The position numbers and the translations under genes were made by a program. 64,000 nt of DNA from Microbacterium sp. 2FI (lineage in GTDB: Bacteria; Actinomycetota; Actinomycetes; Actinomycetales; Microbacteriaceae): positions 62,001-126,000 of the forward strand of contig NZ_SCMR01000009.1 in assembly GCF_005502885.1 (NCBI RefSeq). The letters run 5' to 3'. Shown here one piece after another: positions 8,354 to 17,503 of the stretch. The stretch's first letter is position 1. Every line of letters begins with the position of its first letter. Under the pieces are notes generated by a model. It was given only the letters and a program-made list of their open reading frames with translations, did no database searches and was not told the DNA's origin.

Positions 8354-11300
8354 TCACTCACATGTCGTGGCCGGGTACGGCGCATCCACCGCGAGAGTGA
8401 CCGGAGCGCCGCCGATCTGCGCCTGCACCTGCACCGTGACCGCGCCGGCCGCGATGGCGACCTTGCGCGTGCTGAAAGCGTGCGTCACACCCGCGCCCGG
8501 CGCCACCGAACTGACCGACTTCGAGCCGTACGCCGACGTGAACACGACCGAGATGGGCACCTGCTCATCGTTCCTCGCCTGCACCGTCACCACAGCCTTC
8601 TTGGCGACGCACCTCGTGCTGGCGACGATCGTCACATCCAGCGCGGGAGCCGCCGGCTCGTCGAGCACGACCACCAGCCAGCTGAGCTGGACGTCCGGGC
8701 CGCGGGTCGGGCTCAGCGTGAGGGAGATCTCGCCGCCGGTGCCGACGGTGACGTCTCCGTAGGTCGCGGTGCTGTCGGCGGCGCCGTACACGTGCTCGGT
8801 CTCGACGACGCTGCCGTTGATGCTCACGCTCGCCGAACGGTCGTCCCACTGATCCCACGGATCGGCGTAGCCGGCGTAGACGGTGTAGGTGCCGGCCTCG
8901 AGACCGCCGAAGCGATACTGCAGGTCGTTGCCGTCCACGGCGTACCGAAGGGTCGAGAACATGTTCCCGTCCACCGTGCCGTGCGGCCGGCTGCCCTCAC
9001 TCACGTAGCCCCACGGCTTCGCCGTGCCGGGATCCGCCCCGTACGCCTGGTCCGGTCGACTGTTGAGCACCGGCGCGCTCTGCTCCGCGGCATTCAGGAA
9101 GGCCGTCCAGTCGTCGGTGGGGATTCCGCCCGCGTTGACGACGTACTGCACCCCCTCAGGAACGACGGCGACGGTGCGGGTGAACGCGCGGTCGCCGAAG
9201 CCGGGCAGGGTTCCCGTGACGTTCACGACACCGGGGGTGTCGAGCGAGCCGTCGATCTCCCACGTGACCGCCTGGGTCGACGACTGCCCGTTCTGCGTGA
9301 CGGTGACGGTCGGAACATCGAAGTCGTCGCCGAGAGCGATGCTCTCGGGCACGCCGGTGACGTCCCACACCGCCCACTGGTCGAGATCCTCGAGCGTCCA
9401 TTCGTCCCACACCTCGACCGCGAGCGAGTCGCCGCCCTCGCCCATGTTGAGCGGCAGCCACACCATCTGGGCGTTCTTGAGGTCGCCGCCGCCGTTCCAG
9501 CGGTCGCCCATGTAGATGTACTTCCCGTTCTCGCGGTCGAGTGGGATCACCGACGACGGCTGCGAGTTCCAGGAGTTCTGGGTCCACCACGGGAACGGGT
9601 CGTCCTTCTCGGTCCACGTGCCCATGAGGTCGACCGATGTGGCCCAACGCGAGGGGTTGGGCGACCAGCCGGTCGTGCCGGAGGTGATCAGGAAGTAGCG
9701 CTCGTCGTGCTTGAAGATCGCCGGAGACTCCCGCGACTCTCCCACGAAGATGCGGTTGTAGTCCACGCCCAGCACAGCGTCGTCGGGAGACGTCTCGAGG
9801 TAGGTGTATTCCTCATCCAGCTTCGAGATGTACATCGTCGCGTTGCCTTCGCTCGAGTAGATGATGTACCCGGTGCCGTCGTCGTCGACGAAGAGATTCA
9901 TGTCGCGCGCCATGCCCGGTGTATCCCAGCCGTCCGGTGAGTGGTGGAGGTAGTAGCTGTCGATGTAGCGGAACGGCCCGAAGGGGGAATCCGCGATCGC
10001 CACGCCGGCCTTCGCCTTGGCGTACTGGGCGGACGAGGTCTCGCTCGGTCCGTCCATGTGGGCCCACATGACCCACTTGCCGGTGGACTCGTTGTAGATG
10101 ACCTTGGGTCGCTCGATGATCGGCGGCGTGATGCCGGGAACCGGCACTGTGCCGAGGTCGCGGTACACCGCGTCCTTCTGAGCCTGCGTGTAGTCGCCGT
10201 AGAGCGCGTCGAAGTACGGCTCGTCGAACTGCGCCGTCGACGACAGCGCCCGCAGAGCCACCCCGCGATCCGTCCAGTTGTAGAGGTCGTACGAGCTGTA
10301 CACGTGGACACCCGGCGCCGAGTGGTAGCCGTAGGTGCGGTCTTCGCCGTAGAGGTAGTAGATCGTCTCGCCTTCGTCATCGGTCGACGTCACGACCTGA
10401 CCGCCGTGGGCCTGGATCACGTTCCCTGTGGTGTCGAGCCACTCCTGACCGGGGTGGAACGACGTGTATCCCGCCGGCACCTCGTCGTCACCGTGCTCGG
10501 CCAGCGTCCACAGCTGGTTGGCGCCCCAGTTGGATCCCCAGAGGCCGACGGTCGCGCCTGTGCCGGTGGCCTGTCCCGCCACATCGAGCACGTCCTCGCG
10601 CTCGGCGTTGAGCAGATTGAACGTCTGCCCGTCCGTCGAGTTGACGAGCCAGTGGGCCGTGTTGTCGCCGACCGCCTGCTCGTCGGTCAGCGTCTTGAAG
10701 GTGGTGCTGCCGCCGTTCGAGGCGAGGGTGCGACCATCTTCGAGGCGCAGGGCGAAGCGATCCCGCGAGGTTCCCGGCTCGTCGATCAGAAGCGTGGCTT
10801 CCCACGTCTGCGCCGCGGTCGTGCTGCCGGCCGTCCCGAGGACGGCCGTCGACGACCCGGCGGCAAGCGGCTTTCCACTCTGCACGCCGATGATCGTGTA
10901 GGCCTCGCCGTCGCGCAGCGCGGGGGCGGATGCCGCGACGCCCGACACCTCCGAGACCACGAAGGTGGTCACCGACTTCGCGGGCACCGTGAGGGTCGCC
11001 GACTTCGCGACCGCGTCCACGGCGACGGCACTGCCCTGCACGAGAGCGTTCGCGGTGCGGTCGTGGTCCGGCGACTCCGTGGTGACGATCGGGGTCACCG
11101 TCGCGCCGGGTCCGATCTCAGCGAAGTGCGACAGGTCGATCTCGACGGTGCGGGCACTGCTGCCCGTGTTGGTGTAGACGAGCGTCGCGCCTGAACCGTC
11201 GGCGTCGAGTGCTGCGGTGGTGTCGTTGTCGTTCACCGCGACCAGCTGGTCGCCCGGTTCGATGTAGTGGGTGAAGTTGCGCAGTGTGTTGTACTTCGAG

Positions 11301-12619
11301 TTGACCTGGATGCCGCACGACGGGTCTGCGTCGCCGTCGGCGATCCGGCGCACCGAGTCGCCCTGCGCGTTGCAGTCGAGGTCGATGAAGATCGACCCCC
11401 AGTTCTTCTTCTCGACCTTCTCCATGTTGTAGAGGTCTTCGACCGGCTGCCACAGCACCCACGCCTCCGACTCGAGTTCGCGCAGGTCCGCCGTGACGAG
11501 CGAGGCGATGCCGAGGCCGTTCTCCATGGAGTTCGGATTCCACCAGTCGCCGCCCCAGTTGCCCTCGACCTCGCTCATCCACAGTGGCTTGCCGCTCGCC
11601 TTGGCGATGTCGCGGGCGCGGTTGCGGTCGCCCGTCGCGTACGTGTGGACGTTCAGCTGGTCGACGATGCCCTGTGTCGCCTCGTCCCAGCCGTACCAGT
11701 CGTCACGGAAGCGGCTCGGGTGGGTCTCGTCGGGTCCTGAGATCTCGGCCTGCGTGGTCGTCCCGGGCTCGGCGAGCTCGGCGTCGAGCGCCTTGATGAC
11801 CTCGGACTGCAGCCAGGGCCCGGCGTGCGCACCCTCCTGCCGGCTCGCCGTCGTCGGCCAGCCGTTGCCGCCGAGCGCGGTGCCCCAGTAGTTCGTGTTC
11901 GGCTCGTTGAGGGGGTTGATCGTGTCGAACTCGATGCCGTGGGCGGACTCGACGTGCTCGACGACCGTCTTGACGTACGTCGCGAACGTGTCGAGTGAGT
12001 CGGTGCGGATCTGGTCATGGTTCGCGTCGAACCCGCCGCTGACGAAGCCGCTCTCGGTCATGAAGTAGGGCGGCGAGTTGCTGAACGCCTCCCACGTGTC
12101 GACGTCGTCCTTGATCGCGTCGACCCACGCGAGCTGTGCGGAGTCGGCCGAGAAGTCGTAGTCGCTCGCGTTCTCACCGGTCCACGCGGCGCGGAAGCGG
12201 TCGCGGTCGGCGTAGTCCGAGGTGATCGGCCCCTCCGCGTCGCTGAGTGGGGCGTCGGGGTTCCACCATCCGGGGACGGCGCCGCCGGGACGCAGGTACG
12301 GCGGAACGTCGGAGGCATTGCCGCCGCCGATGTTGTAACGAGCGATGTTGAGGTTGAGACCGTCGTCACCGAAGACCATCTCGATGAGCTCATCTCGGAG
12401 CTCGGCCGGGTAGTTGCCGGTGGCGTTGGCCATCCAGACCAGGCTCGTGCCCCAGCCGGTGAACGGACCGCTCGCGTAGGCAGGATTCGGTGTGAGGGTG
12501 CGGTCGGGCTCGGCCGCGGTTGCGGCGGGAGCCACGGCGACGGCACCGGCGCCGACCATGGCTGTGGCGGCGATCGTCGCCGACAGGCGGCGCATCGCGG
12601 ATGCGGATCTCTCGGACAT
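8354..12619 (-). CDS. Secreted GH30-GH43 multidomain beta-galactanase
   Basis: 1421-residue exported enzyme. Signal peptide 1-36. Residues 40-560 form a GH30 module resembling endo-beta-1,6-galactanase, with Glu239 (NPLNEPNT) as acid/base and Glu350 (WMSEVEGNW) as nucleophile. A ricin-type trefoil domain is at about 570-708. Residues 715-1080 form a GH43 module with WLDTTGNVIQAHGG, as in subfamily 24 exo-beta-1,3-galactanases. A bacterial Ig-like domain (1085-1156), a carbohydrate-binding beta-sandwich (1158-1320) and a C-terminal beta domain (1325-1421) follow. An open frame extends to 12850, but the ATG at 12619 begins the signal peptide. Known enzymes of these families attack the beta-1,3/1,6 backbone and side chains of arabinogalactan. 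Joining both in one chain is unusual. Confidence 0.88.
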   Translation of the reverse strand: MSERSASAMRRLSATIAATAMVGAGAVAVAPAATAAEPDRTLTPNPAYASGPFTGWGTSLVWMANATGNYPAELRDELIEMVFGDDGLNLNIARYNIGGGNASDVPPYLRPGGAVPGWWNPDAPLSDAEGPITSDYADRDRFRAAWTGENASDYDFSADSAQLAWVDAIKDDVDTWEAFSNSPPYFMTESGFVSGGFDANHDQIRTDSLDTFATYVKTVVEHVESAHGIEFDTINPLNEPNTNYWGTALGGNGWPTTASRQEGAHAGPWLQSEVIKALDAELAEPGTTTQAEISGPDETHPSRFRDDWYGWDEATQGIVDQLNVHTYATGDRNRARDIAKASGKPLWMSEVEGNWGGDWWNPNSMENGLGIASLVTADLRELESEAWVLWQPVEDLYNMEKVEKKNWGSIFIDLDCNAQGDSVRRIADGDADPSCGIQVNSKYNTLRNFTHYIEPGDQLVAVNDNDTTAALDADGSGATLVYTNTGSSARTVEIDLSHFAEIGPGATVTPIVTTESPDHDRTANALVQGSAVAVDAVAKSATLTVPAKSVTTFVVSEVSGVAASAPALRDGEAYTIIGVQSGKPLAAGSSTAVLGTAGSTTAAQTWEATLLIDEPGTSRDRFALRLEDGRTLASNGGSTTFKTLTDEQAVGDNTAHWLVNSTDGQTFNLLNAEREDVLDVAGQATGTGATVGLWGSNWGANQLWTLAEHGDDEVPAGYTSFHPGQEWLDTTGNVIQAHGGQVVTSTDDEGETIYYLYGEDRTYGYHSAPGVHVYSSYDLYNWTDRGVALRALSSTAQFDEPYFDALYGDYTQAQKDAVYRDLGTVPVPGITPPIIERPKVIYNESTGKWVMWAHMDGPSETSSAQYAKAKAGVAIADSPFGPFRYIDSYYLHHSPDGWDTPGMARDMNLFVDDDGTGYIIYSSEGNATMYISKLDEEYTYLETSPDDAVLGVDYNRIFVGESRESPAIFKHDERYFLITSGTTGWSPNPSRWATSVDLMGTWTEKDDPFPWWTQNSWNSQPSSVIPLDRENGKYIYMGDRWNGGGDLKNAQMVWLPLNMGEGGDSLAVEVWDEWTLEDLDQWAVWDVTGVPESIALGDDFDVPTVTVTQNGQSSTQAVTWEIDGSLDTPGVVNVTGTLPGFGDRAFTRTVAVVPEGVQYVVNAGGIPTDDWTAFLNAAEQSAPVLNSRPDQAYGADPGTAKPWGYVSEGSRPHGTVDGNMFSTLRYAVDGNDLQYRFGGLEAGTYTVYAGYADPWDQWDDRSASVSINGSVVETEHVYGAADSTATYGDVTVGTGGEISLTLSPTRGPDVQLSWLVVVLDEPAAPALDVTIVASTRCVAKKAVVTVQARNDEQVPISVVFTSAYGSKSVSSVAPGAGVTHAFSTRKVAIAAGAVTVQVQAQIGGAPVTLAVDAPYPATTCE

Positions 12620-12722
12620 CTTCGTCTGTTCCGTTCTCGATGTGGCATGCCCTGTTCGGGCGGTTGGGGAGGGTGAGTCGGTGCGCGTCCAGGACCGATG
12701 GGGGGCGACGGCCCCGGACGCG

Positions 12723-12744
12723 CGGGGATCGTCGTCGATCCCCG
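12723..12744 (-). terminator. Hairpin between WxL-like gene and galactanase
   Basis: A nine-bp stem (C-GGGGATCG at 12723-12731 with CGATCCCC-G at 12736-12744) and a tetraloop lie 12 nt past the stop of the WxL-like gene. It could reduce readthrough so that the small protein is made in excess of the galactanase. Confidence 0.5.
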
Positions 12745-12756
12745 TCGGGGGAGTTC

Positions 12757-13383
12757 CTATTCGAAGAGCGAAAGCGTGATGGTCGCGGCGTAGTCCCCGG
12801 GCTCGACGGTCGCCGGTGTGCGCAGGAAGAGGTTCGCCGTGGCGGTCCATCGGGACTCACCGGCGACAGCCTGCGAGTCATATGCGAGGGCCAGCAGCTC
12901 CTGGTCCACGAGGCCGACGGCGTCGGGCGAGCCTGCGTCCATGACGGTGTCGACGACGTCACCCTCCGCGATCTGTCCGGATTCGCCGCCGTCGATGAGC
13001 GACGGAGCCCAGCCGAGGTGCTCGGCGCCGATCGCGGGCTGACCGGCGTCGCCGACGAAGTCGCTCGACGTGCCGAGCACGTACCAGCCGACGCCGGGTT
13101 CGATCTCGTCGGGCGTGCGGGTGTCGGTGACGGTGACCGTGGGGAGCGACCCCGTGAATTGTCGGATCGTGGGCGTGGAGCCCGTCTCGGCGAGTGCCGT
13201 GCTGGAGCCCGCGACGCTCATCGCGAGCACTCCGGGCTCGTCGATCTCGGAGATCGAGACGTGGACGTCGACATCGTGGTCGCCGTAGCTCTCCTCGGCG
13301 ACGGCGGCCGCCGCGACGCCGGTCAGCATCAGGGCGCCTGCCGTCACCGCCGACAGTCGCGCGATCATCGGCTTCGTGGTCAT
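12757..13383 (-). CDS. Small secreted WxL-like surface protein
   Basis: 208-residue exported protein with an N-terminal signal peptide (about 1-29). The rest is a single beta-rich domain with no catalytic motif. The C-terminal strand pattern (RWTATANLFLRT, then GDYAATITLSLFE) resembles WxL-type domains and their actinobacterial relatives, though only one W-x-A/L element is seen. The start has an AGAGGAC ribosome binding site. It is the first gene of the operon, just downstream of the LacI operator, and its product is a likely binding partner of the DUF916 protein encoded at the operon end. The family call is moderate and the function is unknown. Confidence 0.65.
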   Translation of the reverse strand: MTTKPMIARLSAVTAGALMLTGVAAAAVAEESYGDHDVDVHVSISEIDEPGVLAMSVAGSSTALAETGSTPTIRQFTGSLPTVTVTDTRTPDEIEPGVGWYVLGTSSDFVGDAGQPAIGAEHLGWAPSLIDGGESGQIAEGDVVDTVMDAGSPDAVGLVDQELLALAYDSQAVAGESRWTATANLFLRTPATVEPGDYAATITLSLFE

Positions 13384-13480
13384 GGAAAGTCCTCTGGTTC
13401 TCTGGCGACGGCGGCTCTGCCGGCCTCCCGAGCGCGCGGCTCAGGGCTCCGCCGCGTAGCGGATTCGACCTCGTCGTCAC

Positions 13481-13515
13481 AATGGTTTGCGCAAACAATG
13501 TTTGCGCAAACCATT
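13481..13515. promoter_or_regulatory. 35-nt near-perfect palindromic LacI-type double operator
   Basis: Two perfect 12-nt palindromes, GTTTGCGCAAAC, occur in tandem (13485-13496 and 13500-13511), and the 35-nt block around them is itself palindromic except at its centre. The sequence matches the operators at 6107-6155. It lies directly downstream of the leftward promoter of the WxL-galactanase operon. Confidence 0.8.
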
Positions 13516-13543
13516 GGTACCAGCGTCTTTGTCCGGTTGTCAA
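13514..13543 (-). promoter_or_regulatory. Promoter of the WxL-galactanase operon
   Basis: Leftward -35 TTGACA (13543-13538) and a weak -10 TACCAA (13519-13514) with an 18-nt spacer. The -10 touches the palindromic operator, so repressor binding should block initiation. Confidence 0.55.
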
Positions 13544-13574
13544 CCTCGGACTCGGATCCCCCGCTCAGATCCCG

Positions 13575-13931
13575 TCAGATGCGTCCCGCGGCCCGCAGCT
13601 GCTCACGCCAGTCACCCGGCACGCGGGAGGCCGGACCCGGAGACGGCTGCTCGTCGGGCCGACTGGTGGGCGGAGCGAGCGACGGGCCGGATGCCGTGGC
13701 CTGCACCTCGTAGTCCCACCACCAGTCCTCACCGGGCTCGTAGCTCTGGATGAAGCGATGGCCCGACTCTCGGGCATGGGCGCTCGCGTGCTGACCGAGC
13801 GAGGTGTCGCAGCATCCGATGTTCCCGCAGGCGGCGCACCGTCTCAGGTGCACCCACCAGCCTTCGCGATCGTCGCACGCGTCGCACCCGGTGCCGCTCG
13901 GGGCGACCGATACGTCGATGTCGTCGCTCAT
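13575..13931 (-). CDS. UBP-type zinc finger protein
   Basis: 118-residue protein with a UBP-type zinc finger at about residues 14-70: CDACDD, RRCAACGNIGCCD, then HASAHARESGHRF supply the Cys/His ligands. A polar linker and a C-terminal WREQLRAAG helix follow. The ATG at 13931 is chosen because GGAGGAG sits 5 nt ahead; an upstream GTG at 13937 would overlap that site. It lies 18 nt after the FAD oxidoreductase gene and is probably co-transcribed. Such fingers are often found next to this oxidoreductase in actinobacteria; the function of the pair is not established. Confidence 0.88.
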   Translation of the reverse strand: MSDDIDVSVAPSGTGCDACDDREGWWVHLRRCAACGNIGCCDTSLGQHASAHARESGHRFIQSYEPGEDWWWDYEVQATASGPSLAPPTSRPDEQPSPGPASRVPGDWREQLRAAGRI

Positions 13932-13949
13932 GCGCACTCCTCCACGAAA

Positions 13950-15572
13950 TCAGACCGCGAGCGCGCGGTGGACGGACGCGACGGCGCTCGAGCCCTCACC
14001 GACAGCGGCGGCGACGCGCTTCATCGACCCGCGGCGGACGTCGCCGGCGGCGAACACGCGCGGCGCCGACGTCTCGAACGGAAGCGGCTCGCGGCCGAAC
14101 GACTGCCACTGGTCGAGGGACTGCACCGAGATGTCGGTGCCCGTGCGGAGGAAGCCGTCACCGTCGCGGTCGAGTGACGACAGCCACGAGGTGGCGGGTT
14201 CGGCGCCGATGAAGCAGAAGAGGCCACTCGCGGCGACATCGCCGATCGCGTCGATGCGCACAGTCTCGAGGCGGTCGCCGCCGTCGAGTCCTACGACGTT
14301 CGCGCCGGTGTGCACGTGGATGCGCGGGTCTTCGATGAGCCGGTCGACGAGGTATGACGACATCCGGGTGCCGAGGTCGCTCCCCCGCACCACGAGGTGC
14401 ACGGGGCAGCCGTTCCCGGCGAGGTAGAGGGCCGCCTGGCCGGCGGAGTTCGCGCCGCCGACGACGACGACCGGCGACTCGCGGACGTGACGGAGCTCGA
14501 GCTGGGTGGCGGCGTAGTGGATGCCGGCACCCTCGAAGTCCTCCCACCGATCGAGGTTCAATCGGCGATACGCCGCGCCCGAGGTGATGATCGTCGATCG
14601 AGCGCGGATGATCCTGCCGTCGGCGAGCGTGACGTCGAGCAGGTCGCCCGCCTTCTCGAGCTTCACGGCCTCGCACGGCGCGTACACGCGCACGCCGAAC
14701 TTGAGCGCCTGCAGGCTCGCCTGGCCGATCAGGTCACCGCCGCTGACCCCGAACGGGAAACCGAGGAAGTTCTCGATCCGCGAGGTCGAGGCCGCCTGCC
14801 CGCCGGGAGCGACGGCGTCCAGGAGCACCGTGTTGAGACCCTCGGATGCGCCGTAGATGGATGCCGCGAGCCCGGCCGGACCGCCGCCGACGACGACCAG
14901 ATCCGCCACTTCGTCGCCCGTCGCCTGGTAGCTGAGCCCCAGGCGCTCCGCGACGATGCCGGGGGTGGCGTTGCGGATCGGCTCACCGTGGATGAACGCG
15001 ATCGGCAGGTCTTCGGCGGCGACGCCGAGATCGGCGTGGATGCCGAGCTCGCCCGAAGACAGCTCGACGGCCTTGTGCACGAGATCGAGACGCTCGGCGA
15101 ACCGGCGGAGCGCCATCAGCTCTCGCGACGAGCTCTCGCCGACGAACTTGAGCGTCAGCGCGGCGGTGCCGCGGCGCAGCGACTCACGACGTGCCCACAG
15201 CGCGTGCAGGATCAGGTCGCACAGCTGGTCGTCCTCGGCCATGAGGCGCCGGAGCTCCGTGCGCGTGACGCGACGGACCTTTCCGGCGGCCGACATGCGG
15301 GCCGACAGGAACGCGCCCTGGCCGTTGAGCAGTCCCAGTTCGCCGACGAAGGTCCGCGGACCTGTGGTCGTGACGACCTCTTCCTGGATCCAGAAGAGTG
15401 AATCGCGGACGACCTCGACCTCGCCCTCCTCGACCAGGATCAGGTCGTAGTCGCGGTCGCCGGATCGGAAGAGGTAGGCCCCCGCCTCGACATCCTCCGG
15501 CGTGCCGAAGCCGCGGAGGCGCTCCCATTGGGCGTCAGAGAGCTCAGGGCGCTGAATCGGATCCACGGCCAT
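13950..15572 (-). CDS. cNMP-binding, thioredoxin-reductase-like FAD oxidoreductase
   Basis: 540-residue soluble flavoprotein in three parts: a cyclic-nucleotide-binding-like domain (about 10-135), a thioredoxin-like segment (about 140-212), and a TrxB-like FAD/NAD(P) domain (222-540). The FAD loop is VVVGGGPAGLAAS (227-239) and the pyridine nucleotide loop is VVVGGANSAGQAA. The redox CxxC of thioredoxin reductase is absent: the equivalent position reads YAATQ (353-357). It therefore cannot act as a classical dithiol TrxR. It is flanked by the UBP zinc finger gene and an NhaA-DsbA fusion gene in the same direction. Confidence 0.9.
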   Translation of the reverse strand: MAVDPIQRPELSDAQWERLRGFGTPEDVEAGAYLFRSGDRDYDLILVEEGEVEVVRDSLFWIQEEVVTTTGPRTFVGELGLLNGQGAFLSARMSAAGKVRRVTRTELRRLMAEDDQLCDLILHALWARRESLRRGTAALTLKFVGESSSRELMALRRFAERLDLVHKAVELSSGELGIHADLGVAAEDLPIAFIHGEPIRNATPGIVAERLGLSYQATGDEVADLVVVGGGPAGLAASIYGASEGLNTVLLDAVAPGGQAASTSRIENFLGFPFGVSGGDLIGQASLQALKFGVRVYAPCEAVKLEKAGDLLDVTLADGRIIRARSTIITSGAAYRRLNLDRWEDFEGAGIHYAATQLELRHVRESPVVVVGGANSAGQAALYLAGNGCPVHLVVRGSDLGTRMSSYLVDRLIEDPRIHVHTGANVVGLDGGDRLETVRIDAIGDVAASGLFCFIGAEPATSWLSSLDRDGDGFLRTGTDISVQSLDQWQSFGREPLPFETSAPRVFAAGDVRRGSMKRVAAAVGEGSSAVASVHRALAV

Positions 15573-15581
15573 GGCTCCAGG

Positions 15582-17453
15582 CTAGCCAGACGCGCTGCGC
15601 GACGCCTCGAGTGCGCGGATGAGCGATTGGGCGTCGTACGGACCGGTGTGCCGGCGACCGTTGATGAAGAGCGTCGGCACCGACGTGATGCCCATCGCCT
15701 CGGCATCCAGCATGTCGTCGCGCACGCGACCGGTGACGTCGGCGGCGGTGAGGTCCTGCTCGAATCTCTCGACGTCGAGCCCGAGGTCTCGCGCCAGGCG
15801 GATGATGTCGGAGGGCCGCTGGTTCTCCTGATCCGCGAAGAGTCCCCGCTCGAACTCGAAGAACTTCCCCTGTCGCGCAGCAGCCTCGGATGCCTCGGCC
15901 CCCGCCAGCGCGTTCGGGTGATACGCCGTGAGCGGCGCGTGCCGCCAGACGTAGCGCAGGTCGTCGCCGAGCTGCTCGCGCACCTCCTGGATCGAGCCCG
16001 AGGCCTTGAGGCAGAACCCGCACTGGAAGTCGCCGTACTCGACGATCGTGTACGGCGCGTCGTCCGATCCGAACACGTGATCGCGCTTCGAGTCGACGGG
16101 CCGGGCGAGCGTCTGACCCGCGTCGAGGTCGGGGCGCGACGCGTCGGAGATGCGGAAGACGATCGTCGCGACGATGAAAGCGATGACGGATGCCGCGAGC
16201 ACGCCCACCCGCGCCTCGTTCTGCACGGCCTCATCGTCGATGGCGAGATCGACGATGAAGAGCGAGATCGTGAACCCGATGCCGGCGAGCGCTGCTCCTC
16301 CGGCGATGCGGTCGAGCGTGAGGCCCGGACCGAACTCGCCGACCCGCATCAGCTTCATCGCGGCGGCGGCGCCGAAGCTACCGAGGAACTTGCCCACGAC
16401 GAGTCCGATGACGATGCCCCACGTCACCGCGGACTGGAATGCGGCGGCGAGAATCTCGGGACTCACGACCACGCCGGCGTTCGCGAGGGCGAACAGCGGC
16501 AGGATGACGTAGGCGACGTACGGCGCGTATGCCGACTGCAGGCGCTCGTTGATCGAGATCGACTCGCGCAGGCTGTTGGCGGCCGCGCGGGCGTACTCGG
16601 TGTTGGGCGACTGCCGGAAGGTGCGGGCGAGGTCGAGGGCGTGCTCGACATCCCGCCGATCGGGTCGGTACACGGGCACGAGGAGGGCGATCGCGACGCC
16701 CGCGAGGGTGGGGTGCACGCCCGACGCGAGGAACGCGAACCACACGATGATCGCGAGCGTCGCGTACACCGGGCCACGCCCGCCGCGCAGGTAGCGGGTG
16801 AAGTAGACGCCGACGAGCCCGGCCGCAGCGATCAGCAGCGGCATCGGCGTGAAGTTCTCGGTGTAGACCAGCGCGATGATGCTCAGCGCCCCGATGTCGT
16901 CGACGACGGCGAGTGCGAGCAGGAACACGCGCAGGCGTCCTGGGACGCGCGGGCCGATCAGCGCGAGGGCTCCGACCAGGAAGGCGGTGTCGGTCGAGAT
17001 GACGATCCCCCACGCCACCTCATAGCCGCTGCCCCGCGCGACGAAGACGTAGAGGAGCGCCGGGATCAGAAGCCCCGCGATCGCCGCGACGACCGGCACC
17101 ATCGCACGCGACCAGCTCGTGAGCTCGCCGATCGCGAACTCGCGCCGTACCTCCAGGCCCACGGTGAAGAAGAAGATCGCCATCAGCGCATCGTTGACGA
17201 GCGCGTGCAGGGTGAAGTCGAGCTGGATGTCGCCGACGCCGACCGTCAGGTGCGTCTCCCAGAAGTCGTGGTACGAGCCGACCGCCACATTCGCCCACAC
17301 GATCGCGGCGACCGTCGCGAGCAGCAACAGCAGCGCCCCGATCCGGGCCTGACCCATCGCCTGGATCTTCTCGGCGATCGAGCGGTGCCGGCGCGCGACC
17401 TGATCAACCTGTTCGGGGTCGGGCGATCGCTGGATCACCGTGAGGTTCGTCAC
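15582..17453 (-). CDS. nhaA: NhaA-type Na+/H+ antiporter fused to a DsbA-like domain
   Basis: 623-residue fusion. Residues 30-420 are an NhaA antiporter with about 11-12 membrane helices; VVDDIGAL holds the conserved Asp pair (185-186) and STDTAF the helix IV Asp155. Residues 440-623 are a thioredoxin-fold DsbA-like domain with CGFC at 478-481 and a cis-Pro loop (SVPTLFING). The start is a GTG at 17453. NhaA exchanges sodium for protons. The exposed thiol domain might sense or repair redox damage at the envelope, which is inference. Such fusions are known in actinobacteria. Confidence 0.93.
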   Translation of the reverse strand: MTNLTVIQRSPDPEQVDQVARRHRSIAEKIQAMGQARIGALLLLLATVAAIVWANVAVGSYHDFWETHLTVGVGDIQLDFTLHALVNDALMAIFFFTVGLEVRREFAIGELTSWSRAMVPVVAAIAGLLIPALLYVFVARGSGYEVAWGIVISTDTAFLVGALALIGPRVPGRLRVFLLALAVVDDIGALSIIALVYTENFTPMPLLIAAAGLVGVYFTRYLRGGRGPVYATLAIIVWFAFLASGVHPTLAGVAIALLVPVYRPDRRDVEHALDLARTFRQSPNTEYARAAANSLRESISINERLQSAYAPYVAYVILPLFALANAGVVVSPEILAAAFQSAVTWGIVIGLVVGKFLGSFGAAAAMKLMRVGEFGPGLTLDRIAGGAALAGIGFTISLFIVDLAIDDEAVQNEARVGVLAASVIAFIVATIVFRISDASRPDLDAGQTLARPVDSKRDHVFGSDDAPYTIVEYGDFQCGFCLKASGSIQEVREQLGDDLRYVWRHAPLTAYHPNALAGAEASEAAARQGKFFEFERGLFADQENQRPSDIIRLARDLGLDVERFEQDLTAADVTGRVRDDMLDAEAMGITSVPTLFINGRRHTGPYDAQSLIRALEASRSASG

Positions 17454-17503
17454 CTCGGCAAGTCTCGTGCATCCTCCCGGTCAGGACAACAACGGCATGA
17501 GCC

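Noticed and set aside
12620..12850. Longer start for the galactanase (to 12850)
   Set aside because: The upstream residues are not signal-like and overlap the end of the WxL-like gene; the ATG at 12619 opens a clean signal peptide.
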